A stretch of DNA of 64,000 nucleotides from Syngnathus acus (Eukaryota; Chordata; Actinopteri; Syngnathiformes; Syngnathidae), in contig NC_051093.1 in the NCBI RefSeq assembly GCF_901709675.1, positions 9,868,053 to 9,932,052 on the forward strand, in the 5' to 3' direction. Position 1 is the stretch's first letter, and each line of letters begins with the position of its first letter. A program made the position numbers and the translations under genes. Below, piece by piece: positions 21,274 through 33,527 of the stretch. The notes beneath the pieces are model-generated. The model had not been told where the DNA came from. It made no database searches and saw nothing but the letters and a program-made list of their open reading frames with translations.

Positions 21274-23299
21274 CTTTCCAATTTTCATCGCTTATTCCTG
21301 ATGTTGGTTTCAGCTGCAAAGACAAAGAAACAAAAATAATGACCATTTGCCGACGACCCTTGTGCTCACTCACAATTGCCAAATTGCCATTCTTACTAGT
21401 ATAATCCTGTGGTGTCATAGGCCTGGACATGACCTGTCTGAGTGAGTCCAGCCACTCTCTTTGCTCACTCTCACGCTCGCACATGAAGACAAATTGCCGT
21501 TCGGGTGTTTCCACCATGAGGCCGAACTTCCACTTGTTTCCACGGGTGTGCTTTGGGACACAATCCCTAACAGAGTAGCTGTCGCGTTCTGTGCCAAGGA
21601 AGATGACCCCCAGCTCCTCAGCATCCTTACATTCACAACGACTTTCAGACGAGGGACTTGACCACAAGGTAATACAAGCGTTTGTTTTTGTTCTCACCAA
21701 ACAGCCTTTGAAGTAGAGCAACTTCCTGTTTTGGGAATCCAAAATGAACCACCTCTTTTTGAATGGTTCCTTTTGCTGGTAAAAATAGTACGAACATATA
21801 CAATACAATACAAGCAAATGGCCGATGCAGTTGGAGTGGAACAACTTACCGACGGCCCTGTTTTTTCCATATATCCCTCTTTAAGGTAGTTTGGTGTTAT
21901 ATTTGGTACCAGCTGACAATGACAGTTCGAGATTCTCACTTCATACATCTGATCAGAGTTCATCATTGAAAATGTTTTGGGTGCTTACGTCGGCGTCTGT
22001 CCCGGTCGGGTACGCCGTCTTTAGGTATGCATAGCGAGCGGCACGAAGGGCGTTGTACCATGTGACTATTTCCTTGAATGCAAAAGAAACCCATCAGCAG
22101 CGCCAAAGTCAATGAGAACAGGGAAGGAAAAACATTCAGATGATCACGCAGTCCCACCTCAGGACTTTCATGATACACAAAAAGGCTCCTGGTGTGGTCG
22201 TTGTCCAGGTAAGTAATCTGCATCCCATGGGGATGACCAATCTTCTCTGGCTGAAATGTTACATTCAAGTGCTTGATAGAAATGAGCGCTTTTGGACCTT
22301 TGGACTCCTAAAGAAAATGTAGACATGCCACATCCCTTTTGGTGGTCAAAATACTTGAGCGCTATTTGCAAGCTAACTTACATTGTCCTTGTTGTAGTAA
22401 GCCAGCGTGAATTCCCTCTCAGACAAGACAAACTTTCTTTTGAGAAACTGTGTGTTCTCCTTGCCTTTCTTCCATAGCATGCCTTCATAGAAGCCTGGAA
22501 TCAAATGGAAAAAAAGAGAAACTTCAACCCGACGACAGTTCATGGCTGATTCGTGGCAGAGAGGAGCAAACAACACCTGTGCTATAAGACGGAGGTGGAT
22601 ACTTGGTCTCGCCTGTGAATTCCAGTCTTTCATATTTGGCTCGTATCCACTGCTCTCTTAACACTCTAGGGGTTTCAACAAACACACATGAGGGAGGAGA
22701 AGCTGTATTTGCAAGCTCAAAGGTTTCTTCGAGCTAATCCCAAACCTACCTCCCTTTCGCTCAACGTGACCAATAAAGAGATGACGTGGGCTCATTTTTG
22801 AGATTGAAAATAAAAACCTACTTACGCACAGTCAGTCTGCTGTGGCCGGTAGTAGTAAGGAGGAAGTGCTTTTTCATACAAAGCTCTGGCTCGAGCATTG
22901 CCGCTGGATTTCATCAACTTCCAAGGCACAGCAAAATAAATACTGTTAGAGAACTGTTAGGCACTCCAACTGTTTGTTTTTTTTCATCAAAACATTTGTA
23001 AAGTATCACGTGTGTTTCTACCTCTACAAGCGCATCTTCCCAGTAGTCAAGCTTTATGGACTTTACCCGACTGGACAGATTACGGTGGATACCGGAACAG
23101 TTCAGACAGATAAACAAGCCCAACTTGTAAGACGCCCAGTCGGGATCTGCCGGAGATGAAAAGGTTAGTGGTTGGTGTTCTCGACAGGAGAACATCTGAG
23201 TCGAGCCTCACCGGGCACGCCGCAATCTGCACAAAGTCTGTTCTCGGGCAGCTTCAGCAGCTCCAGTAAGATCCTCTTGTTTCGCTCCCAGTTTGCCAT
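21260..23299 (-). CDS. adap2: Arf-GAP with dual PH domains 2 (centaurin-alpha-2)
   Basis: GTPase-activating protein for ARF6 with phosphoinositide-binding PH domains, acting at the plasma membrane and on microtubules. Ten exons: 23212-23299, 23022-23146, 22826-22917, 22577-22665, 22382-22494, 22158-22307, 21989-22072, 21850-21912, 21698-21775, 21260-21625; 415 residues (human 381). ArfGAP zinc finger C23-x2-C26-x16-C43-x2-C46 with the arginine finger R51 in GIHRNL. PH1 covers about 132-250 (FYEGMLWKKGKENTQFLKRK, EKIGHPHGMQITY) and PH2 about 260-370 (GYMEKTGPS, KEPFKKRWFILD, GNKWKFGLMVETPERQFVF). The C-terminus after the second PH is about 30 residues longer than human and diverged; a further splice there is possible. 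The 72-nt intron 21626-21697 has no stop in frame. Its neighbours rhot1 and atad5 match human 17q11.2. Confidence 0.94.
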
Positions 23300-23927
23300 G
23301 GCGCTCCACAGTGCGGCTTACGAGCGGCGCCCTCGAAAAGAACCATGGTGCCTACATAGTTTCACAAGCGGCCAAATCCAATAAACACAAGGTCTCAAAC
23401 GAAAAGTGGAACTGGCGAGGTGTGGTTAATGTCACAACACAAGGCGAGCCCTTCCTCTTCACTGCACTTATAAGTGTCAAGAGCTTCTTTTTTTTTTTTT
23501 TTCTCTCACACTCATAAACGCGAACAGGAGGACACCTTATAAAAAAAAAAGACATTTATTCACTCAAAACACAATCCCAATGTGAAAGTGTCCAAATAGA
23601 ATGTAGAAAAAATGTAAAAATGTGATTAAGTGCCTTCAAAGGGAAGGCCACATGATGGGGCCCTCTACACATCAATTTCATACTATTTTTTCACACCAAA
23701 AATGACAGATTCATAGTTGCTCTGAAAAGCCAATAGAAAACAATTTTCCAAAAGCAAAGTCAAGAATATAGAATTGCTACTGAGTATAACGACGCTTTAC
23801 ACAAACACACTGATGTGATGAGTGAGGTCGCACCACTTTCATGAAGTGGGTTACCAATGTAGCTGGTGGCCAGCAGACAACACACTGTGAAAATAACCAC
23901 AAGTGGATGTAGCCTTTTCTCCCAGGA
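23300..23927. other. adap2 upstream region and atad5 3' UTR
   Basis: A minus-strand AATAAA (plus TTTATT, 23555-23560) lies about 370 bp beyond the atad5 stop and is the probable atad5 poly(A) signal. A T-run of 15 is at 23488-23502. The gap between the atad5 stop and the adap2 start is 627 bp, so the adap2 promoter must be within it or overlap the atad5 UTR. Confidence 0.55.
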
Positions 23928-26900
23928 TTAGGGGAAGTCTCGGGAAAGGTATTGGAGAGTATTCTTGTGGAGACCCAGATGGATGGAGTCCAGGTAGTGC
24001 AGGAACCTGACGGAAGAACAGATCACACTTTTATTCATAGCCCTGAGTGAGTGGCTGCTTGAAGACCCCCCAAAAAAAACCGCTTACCCACATCCTGTCA
24101 TGCTTACCGTCGTTTCACCTTGCCTCGTTCCTTAATCTTCTCAGACCTGCAGATGGTGCGCAGGGCAGGCATGTAGTCCACAGCAGTTGCAGATCTGTTG
24201 CCCAGCGCGCCAAATGTGCTGCACGCCACACTCTCCACAGCGTCTCTTCTCCTCTGCATTATTCTGGAAGTAAACAACAAGCTCATTTTCTGATTGGAGA
24301 AGGTTCACACAAAGAAAGGTTTCGTGGCTATATGATGGACTCACAGCGGCTGACAGAGGTTGCTCTGAGTGAAGCTGTATTGTTGACAATGAGCAGCCAC
24401 AGGGAGGGTGAGTTCCGCCGCAGCGTCTCGGGCCAGCTGCGCCTCCAGCCGCCGGGCTCGCTCCCAGGCCTCGGCCGCAGAGCGCCGACACTTGTGGAAG
24501 CTCAGGGCCTCCACGGCGGTCTGGATCTCCAGCGCACGCTCGCCTACCGCCCAGCTCCACGTGTCGGGCTCAACTCTGGACTCGTCGCTCATTCCGTCCT
24601 TCAGAGCCGCCGTGACTCGGGAAGGTCCCCCGTGAGGACCGTCTCCGTAATGAACGAGCGCGGAGTCCATAGCGGACATAGTGTCGAAAAAGTCACTTAT
24701 GGATTGTAGACATTGGGAGACAGGAAGACTCTTTCGATGTTCCGCAGGAGTCAGCGCTTTCCTTTTGACCGTTTGTGGAACTAGTCTTTCAGTGGGTTCC
24801 TCTTTGGCCCGAGCTCCCTCTCGCTGCTTGCAGAGCGAGAGGAAGCTCTCCTCGGAGTCAGAGTCTGAGTGCAGTCCATCCAGGTCAGGTAGGACGCGTT
24901 TCTTCTTGTTCCTCTTCTTTCCGCGGGGTACTTTGAACGGACCGTCGTCATCTGAGCAATCGGCCGATTCAGACGTCAGCGGCGGCCTCGCGTGGGAAGG
25001 TGTGATTTCAGAGAGGGACTCCGTTTTGTAGGCGGGGATCAGCGTCGTGTGTGGTAAAGGTAAGAGGGTCTCCATGTTGGAGTAGAGCAAGTGAACTCCT
25101 TGGCGAGTGCTCTCCATTAGCAGCTCCCACAAAGCCGTCTCATGCGTCTCAATCTGGTGATGCGAAATATACCGTCATGACTCAATGACTGCCGCCGCAC
25201 ACTGAACCGCTAGAACACACGTGATTTATTTTTAGTATAATAGTCATGGTGCAGTTTACCCGAAGCAAGTCCCAAACATCTCTCTCGGGTTCAATATTCA
25301 GCAGGCCCAGCCGGCTCTCCGTGCAGCCGCTTTCACGTGGAGGTCGAGGACACGCGTCCGCCGCTTCACCGCTGCTCTCACCCTTGGGTTCGTTTCCTAA
25401 TTTCAACAATCCATCATGGCAGTAATTTGATAGGAGCCGTGAATATAACTGACACGACTGGCCGCACTTACCGCACGCGTTGTCCGAGGGTGATGTGAGG
25501 GGGCGCCCGCCGGCGCTGCGGGTCCAGCATTGCAGCTGCAGCAGGCTCTGGCGGATGTCGCAGCCGTTGAGTCGGAGCAGCGCGTCGACGTCGCGCTGAT
25601 CGGTTCTCGTGTCCTCGGCCAGACACAACAGACGCAGGTAGCTGCTCGCGTCCAGCTGAGACAGGAGAGACGGTGAGGCGCAATTGAAGCATGCGGTGAA
25701 CGAACCCAACCCCCCGATGAGGTCGCCGCTCACCAAAGGGGGACTTTTGAAATGGATCTCTTCAAAGTTGCCATCAAACATGGTGCGGAATGCGGGATCT
25801 GTAAACCATTCAACATCTCGTCAAAATGGGCAGGTACACTTGCCGTCGTGGCCTCCGTGTTTCGACTAACCACTGGTGGTGAGGATGACCGGTCTCTTTG
25901 TGGTGCTCATGAAGGTCTTGATGGCGGCGAGAAAGCCGGCATCTTCGTCAAAGATAACATCCACTTCTTCAAACAGGATGAGCGAGGTTGCCGTCCTCTT
26001 GCTCTGCTCCTCGGAAGCCGAGGCTGATTTGACTGCGCTGTCCTCCTGTGGCTTGACTTTCTTTTGCTCATCCCGCGTAGCGCTCTGCGCTTCCTTGCCG
26101 CCGGCGGCTCGGCTCGTTTTGAAGAAGTTAGCTAAAGTGGTCGGAGCCGGGCCTCCTCGTTTGGCACCTCTCGGGGAGTTGGGCGCTTTCCTGGGAGATG
26201 AGACGACCTTGCGAGGAGAGTTTGGCTTCCCTGGATGATAAAGAAATGAAGTGACTTGAGAGGACTGAAGACTCTTTCTCTGGACAATTGTAGTACATAC
26301 TTGGAGAGGATCCATGCTTGCCGGCGCTGCTGCTGCTGCTGCTTGTGCCGTAGCTGTTAAAGTATGCCGGCTTGTTGGCGTTGACTCCTTGACTGTCCAC
26401 CTGGTGCGACTGAGTGGCCTCCTTCAGCTGGGACAGAATCAGACGGCCGCTCCGCTGAGAAGAAGCGTTCACCTCAAACACCTTGGAGGAGCAGACCAAA
26501 ATGTCACGGAAAGCTCCACGGGCACCCACAGGACAGATGAAGTGGTTTGTCATTTTCTGACCTTAAAAGCCAACTCCTGAGCACAGGCGTAGACTGAGGC
26601 GGTCTTTCCTATTCCCTTGGGTCCTGTAATTAGGACGGTATTGCACAAGGAGTCTTCGGCAAACAAGGGGTCCTCGTCACCGCAGTCCCAGTCAGAATCT
26701 GCAACAAAGGAAATATGCACACACTCATTTCACCAAAGTAGATTGTTGGCAAATGAAGACTTTTTATTTTTCAATCACACACCGATGCTGCCTTCCTCTT
26801 GTGTCTTTTCTTTCTGCTTATTTCTCTCTTCCCTGTCTGCACGGAGCTTCCATTCCTTCAGCCAACTGCGCAAAAACAAAAATAGACACCGAATAAGTCA

Positions 26901-29900
26901 GCGGGTTATTTCAACCTAAAAAAGCCATTTTGGTTGTTGACCTGTGCAGCTTCAGCACTGAGGCTTTGTTACCGACGATGTCGCCGGAGCACTGCGGCTG
27001 ATATTTTTCCGTCCACAACACATCCTCCATGGCCTCGACTGGGGGAAAACGCAAACGTTGTCCTTTGATTTCATTCGGGGTCACAAAAGCCAAGAGGCCC
27101 GACATTATGTAATCACTCACCTTTCTTGTCCGTTTCCACACACAAGTCATCGAGCGCAATTCTAGGATCGTCATCTCCCGACGAAGGCTTGTCTTTTGCC
27201 TTATTTGTCAGTCGGAGTCTCTGGGCTCGTTTGGCGCGGCCTCCCTTCTTTGGCTCCAGAGTGTTTTCTTCATCATGGGCAGCCCGCTGTTTCTTAGCTA
27301 CTTTGGCCACCTTGTCGTCCATCCTCTTCCTCTTCCCTCCCACTGGCTCAGGTGAGGACCGAGTGCTTGCAGCCTCTGTGTCAAGTCAGTAAAACACCAC
27401 GGTTGTTTTTTTGTTTTTTTTTGTGTTCAAAAATCATTTCCAAGCAAAAAATTCATCGTTTTAGATAACAGTCCCTCTGTTTTTGTGTAACTGTCCACAC
27501 GCCAGACTTACCTAAGTGGTGTTGATGATCAGCACGTCGGGCCAAGAAGCGAGGCAGGAACGTCTTAGCAGGGAAGAGAGGGTTTGTGGCCATGACCTCG
27601 TCCGTCAGAAGCTGACGAACTTTGTCAGACATCTCAAGCCTCCAGCCCGAACCCTGGAGCAGGAGGCAAAAGCACAATTCACACAATAGTAGATGAACAG
27701 CCACAGTGGGCGGGGCTAATTTTCGATAAAAAGCCTTCGAAAAGCTCAACCTACTCGTTGACAAAAGACTCCACGTTCTGCTTTTGCCTTCAAGCCCAAG
27801 GGGCCGTTTAGAGGAAGATAGGGCTCAGGAACTTGGATGGAAAGCTCATTGAGATGGCACAGTTGGGGAGACTCGGGCCAGGGTAGACTCCATAGAGGAC
27901 AATCTGTTGTTGGAAGAAGAAAAAAAACATTGATCAATTTGAGAGAACACATCCATAAAAGTAAAAAAAAAAAAAAAGAGAGAGATTTGAAAGCATACCT
28001 GTGGGTATTTGCGTGACGTGGAGCACCGGTTGGAAAGAGGCACAGGAAAGTGTGTACGTCTCTTTGGTGGCAGCAGCCTTAGCCATCTGCTTCTTGAAGG
28101 ACTCGGGCAGGCCACTCTTGAGAAACTCTCGGCGAGCCCTGAACTGCTCATCGTCTTGAGAGTTTTGGGAGCCCTCCTGGCTGCTTTCGTCAAAGATGGA
28201 AATCACAGAAGACGACTTGCGAGCGGTCTTCTCCAGGCCTGCCAAGGAAGCTTTCCCAAGGACAATACAGAAGCATTCAGGGACTGATTGAACGGATAAA
28301 CATGAAATGTGTCAAACGATACCTGAGGGAGCTTTGGGGGCTTTTCCCAGCACGTCATTTAGATTGCGTAGAGACTTAGTCTTAGTCGGACTTTTTTGTG
28401 GTTCCATCTGAGGTGAAGCAGGCAGAGAACAAAATTCAAAATCAAGATTTCTAGGTGCCATCATCAATTCCTCCATGTTGTCCTCATGAAAGTCGCAGAT
28501 GACTCCAATTGGAAAATCCTACCTCGTCTTCAGAGTAACTCGTCAAGATGGAAGCCTTGGTCCTTGCCGAACGCCTCAAGGCGCTCTTACTCTCCACAGC
28601 GTCTTTCTTAATCTGTTGAACGGCTTTGGCTTTCGCCACCAGTTTCTTGGCCTTCTTGTGTTTTGTGGCGTTATCCGACGCCTTGAAAGAAACAAAACAG
28701 TATGAGCATCCCGATGTCTTTTGTCTATTAACGTCGCTGAATTATCATCAATCATGTCTTACTCACATGGCACGCCAAAGGAGGATTTTTGTCACCTTCA
28801 GATACATTTCGCTGAAGTCTTCTCAATTTTATCCTGATGGAACATATGATAAGGTCATTGATTGTCAAATGTGTATCAATATTAAATGCGAATATGATTC
28901 ACGTGTTACCTGATTGGAGACTCTTCACCGTCAGGCGGAGAGACAATCTCTACTTCGTAGACTCCATGTTTGGACTTGCGTTGTGTTTTGGAGGGGGATA
29001 AATGATGAGAATCCTTCAAACTATCCACTTTGCTAACAGGAGTTGTTTTGGAGGCTGACCTCGTCAAAGTTGCGATAGAAGGATTTGAAGGAGCGTCGGG
29101 CTCCTCTTGGACGCCATCGATTGAGACTTTGAGTGCGGCTTTCCTACATTTTCTTTTTGATCTTATAACCATTGTGTTTTCCTGAAAATCATTTTCCTCT
29201 TCATCTTTCTCTATCGGTTGTTTTTGCTTGGCCTGGTTCTTGGCCAGCTTTGCTTTGGAGCCATCCAGGCCGGGTTGCTTGAAGGCCGCCATGAACTGTT
29301 TTCTCTCAACGTCAGGACACAAGGGTTCACTCCCAAGCACAGCCAGGTCAAGATCCTCCTCTTCAAGAACCACATTGGATTTGCGTTTGGCTGTTAGGGA
29401 CGCCGTGTGAGGAGGTGACGCTTCCTTTGTAAGACGGCTCGCAGCCTTTCTCCTGTTCATTTGCAATGCTCCGCTTCTCTCGGGGTTTGAGATGGTGTGC
29501 ATTTGAGCCTGAACCAAGATGGTTGGAGGTGAGACTTGGAGAGAGTCGTCTTCTTTAGGTTTAGAGGTGTCCGACTGGTGAGTGTCCATTTCATCAGCCT
29601 CTTGAGGTATATTTATGTCTTCACATTGCACACCGGTCCTTTTTTCTTCACCCTTGACCTCGCTCTGACTGCGTAAGAAATCCTCAAAGGAGATCATGAC
29701 TGTGTTGCTCTTCGACTCAGTGTCTTCATTAACCTCCGCGTGGACAGCGCAAGACCTCTCGGCACTTTTCAGCTCGGATTCAAAGTGATTTTCCTTCTTA
29801 TGTTTATTCTTTCTTGAGTTGTGTACAGCTTTTGTTTTCACCTCCTTTCTTGCATGTACAACCGGAGATGAGGCGCTATTGATTGACTCATCTGATTCAG

Positions 29901-30562
29901 GTTGGGCATCTTTCCCACATTTAGAGGCACTTTTGTGAGCTTCATCTTTTTGAGCCTGCTTAACAAGCTGACGAGTGTCGCTCTCCATCGATCGATTAGA
30001 GCTATAGGCATCGGCGCTAATCTGGGCTAGCAAAGCAGCTGTATCACTCCCAAGGACAGCGCAGACATTTGGGCAATCTGTCGCCAAGTCGGATTCTTTC
30101 ACGATAAAGGAGCTTGCCTCATCATTTGATATAACCGTTTCCAGATCGACTAGTTTACGTGCGGCTTTCGTTGTCTTTCTCCTCTGTTTGCGAGACAGCT
30201 GATTCACACCTACATCTGGGCTGGTGCGTTTTTCTGAAGACTTCTGACCATTCCCTTTAGGATGTTCTGAGGGACTGGACAGAGGCGCACGGCTAAAATA
30301 GTCCATGATGTTATTGGAGCGAGGAGGTGAGAAGGCTTTCTCCACAACCTTGGCCACAGGGGAGAAATAGCTGGTGATTGTCTTGACAACAGCACTGCCG
30401 CCATCTTTGCTAGATTTCTTGCAAGGCTGTAAACATTTGGGAATGGGAAAGTTATTGAAATATGTGACCCGAACGGTGTAATAGCTACTATATACGGATA
30501 TGTGAAAATACCTGCGTGTCAAAATCTTCTATGACAGACGCCATTGCCACAACACCAGCCAT
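23928..30562 (-). CDS. atad5: ATAD5 (ELG1), PCNA-unloading RFC-like AAA+ ATPase
   Basis: Large subunit of the ELG1 RFC-like complex, which removes PCNA from chromatin after replication and brings in USP1-UAF1. Twenty coding exons including one of 1517 nt (28910-30426); others 30512-30562, 28767-28833, 28522-28681, 28323-28407, 27999-28238, 27755-27903, 27512-27653, 27121-27375, 26942-27038, 26783-26865, 26562-26698, 26301-26481, 25871-26230, 25734-25798, 25472-25655, 25260-25396, 24346-25153, 24108-24263, 23928-24006. Total 1650 residues (human 1844). The N-terminus has VVKTITSYFSPVAK and SNNIMDYFSRAPLS, matching human conserved N-terminal motifs. The AAA+ core has Walker A GPKGIGKT (about 975), FEVNASSQRSGR, Walker B LILFEEVDVIFDED and sensor 1 RPVILTTSD. 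The end RRFLHYLDSIHLGL matches the human C-terminus. The disordered N-terminal half is poorly conserved. Confidence 0.95.
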
Positions 30563-33368
30563 TCTCAATAAGGACCTGAGGCAAGAAGTAACAATCATTA
30601 CAAGAAGGCAATACTTCAGCTAAAACTATCTATCAGTTGATACAAATGGCATTTGTGAGGAAGCAATTAGCTTGCTGATGAGTTTGACATCACCCACATA
30701 GAAAAGCACCAATGACACTGTGAAGCTCTACAGCTAAGTAATAATCTAGTAATAACACATTATTATTGCCAAGACAGAGCCCAACACTTGCTGCGTGCTT
30801 CATACTGCCACACTGGTCATATTCTTGCCCAAAACACTTACCGAATACAGGAACACTTCGGAAACTACCCCAAGCTGCTTTCCTGTTTGCGTGTCCGTGT
30901 CGACAGCAAACTAATCAGAGACCTCACGTCTATTTGTTGCGAGCATAAATACGGGCGAAAACAAGCTAGCAGAGTAAAACGGAGAGAAACGTTGCCACTC
31001 AACAGTTCCCCAAACTGGTGCGCACATCCTGCGAGCGTCGCCTTTGGTCGTAAGAACGTGAGGTAGAAGTGTTGGATTTGTGTTTTCCTAAAGGCCCACG
31101 TTTTAGGTCGAAAAATACATTCTTCCAAAGGACTATTTCAAAAACGCGCCAGTTGTTGAGACGCAAGGGCGCCAACAAGACGTGACCTTTTGCGTCGAGG
31201 AATTCAACCAATCAGAGGAGAGAGCACAATTTCGCCATGTTTTGCCGTCGCTTGACCAAATCAAAAATGGCGCCGCTCGGTGACTTTTGTGTGTCCGTAA
31301 AATGACAGCGACTTCTAGCGTCTGTGGAGGCGCAAGTACATTATTGTCATATATTCCTATTCATTACTGTATAGTCATTGTTGACACTGCAGTGTTTCTC
31401 CCAAACTAATAATGATAATAATAGTAATATTGTTATTATGACCAAGCTCTCAAAAAGTTGGAATTGTTGTGCTTAATCTAAACATTGAGAAAAAAAAAAC
31501 ATTTAAACATGAATTCACATGAAATGGATTGCACCAGAATGTTAAATGAATAGTGTGCCTCAAAAATGAAAAGAAATCATCCATAAAGACTAAGTGCATA
31601 CATTTCTCAAATGATGACACTCATCGACTTTAAAGTTGCAATGACAGAACTTTTACTTTTGTGTTCATTTGTGGTTTCTGATGCAGTGCATTGGTCTATG
31701 CTGCAGAAAAAAGTACCCCCAGGAAGTCTCAGCTGCAAGTCTGGCACGCAGATTTGAGTAAATACTGCTGAAATGTATTTGAACTTACTTCAAATTCAGA
31801 ATGCATTCGCAAAGGTGAATTTCTGAGAAAACAAGAGAAGGAATGCAATTTTAAAAAGTCTTTAATTCATATATTTAAAATTAAACATCTGAATTGCATT
31901 CTACCACCTCCAAAGGCACAGTCATACTTAAAGTAGACCAAATCCATAAAACACTGAACAGCTTTAGTTTACTGACTTTGTATTATTATTATTATTATTA
32001 TAAGAAACAATGCACTTTAAAAAAGACTTAACATTTTACTCAACAATGACTTTTTTTCACCCAAAGAATGGCGTGATATGTAATCAGCCGGCATATCGAT
32101 TTGGACTCCCTAAAAATAATAGACGTGCTGGTTTGAGGCTTCAAACAGCCCTTAAAAACAAGTCGGCCTACATTGCGGTGACTAAAAAGTCAGAGCGACT
32201 CCAACAGTGGCATATCATAATGAACCGATCGTGACTGACAGTGTTTACGAAGATGGGTTTGCGAAGCAAAACAAAGCCATTGGCGGGAATGCATCAATGC
32301 GGTGGAGGACAGAGCAGACTGGCCGTCACAACGCCCTCGGAAACCGCAGGCAGGGGTGGGTGTCAAAATGTGACATCTGCACCTCACAATTTAAAACACA
32401 ATGGAAAAACATCTAGAGAATTGCGTTCGACCATGTATGGTAAGACAATATGTGCAAAGAGGCTCGGTCTTAGCCTGCGTGTGGATAAGTCTTCAGATAT
32501 GACTCGCGACAGACAGAAGGTAGAAACAAAAATTCACACGAGGGTTGTCTACAATGTGTGACATCACAGCACCTTACACTGCACAACAGGTTCACTTAGT
32601 GACAATAAAACTCCAAAAATGGAACATGAATAGCGGGATACATCACTGTTCTTACTCAGGCACAGGAAAATCATTTCAAACCAGGATGGAACAAAAACCG
32701 ATTGGCACAGACAGAAATAAAAACACCATGAAATGAGAGGAGAACATTTCCCAGCGGCACATCATGTTTTCAAATAAAACTGGAATGAAGCACTTGAAAG
32801 AAACATATGACACACACTGGAGATTTTTGCAGCAACACCAGAGTCCTTCCCCCAAAGCTGTGCCTTTGTCTGTACAGCAGCTGTGACAGGCACAAATGTC
32901 TCTTTACAGGCAGTAGAGGAAGTGAACAAATTGCCTGCAGGTGAAAACCGTGTCGTGATTCACAAGAACACAATCAGACACTTGATCTCATTGTTCACTC
33001 AAACACACTGAGAGCGCACTGGACTGTTTCTGTCGCACACGTAAGCGAAACACCCTCATAATCCCCACAAATGAGACTTTCCTGTAAAAAAAAAAAAATA
33101 GAAAGAAATGGCAGACATTAAGAGCTCAAGGTCCAGTTTTACACACTGCTTGACCTCAAGTTACCTTTGCAGATACACACAGCACAGTGGGTTCAACGAT
33201 TCTTCCATGAGCAGTGACATTTGGAGCTAAAACGGTCACTCGTTTCACCAACAGGAGACAGCCAATGTTCCGTCGATGCGGTGACAGGGGAAAAATGTCC
33301 TCGTAAAAATCTACACAAGTGAAGGTCAAATGCACACTGCATCTTTTTTGTATCGCGGGATTTGTTTC

Positions 33369-33409
<41 letters not shown>

Positions 33410-33527
33410 CGTGCATTAACCAGCGAGAGACAAAGTAAGCAGGACAGACGGTAGCAAAACTGTTCACAACATTTACAATAGCTGCTGTATCTACACGTGT
33501 CTTCTTTTTGTTCTTCTTTGACGTTGA
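30563..33527. other. atad5 promoter side and rfx1 3' UTR
   Basis: No coding exons. A CCAAT box (AACCAATCAGAG, 31207-31218) lies about 650 bp upstream of the atad5 start codon in a CpG-richer stretch, a promoter candidate. The AT-rich remainder to 33527 probably holds the rfx1 3' UTR; a minus-strand ATTAAA near 31862 is a possible end. A (TG)n microsatellite lies at about 33376-33402, running into CG-rich alternation. Confidence 0.5.

Noticed and set aside
24047-24709. 220-codon plus-strand open frame
   Set aside because: Antisense to the large 3' coding exon of atad5 (24346-25153); no domain, composition explained by the opposite strand.
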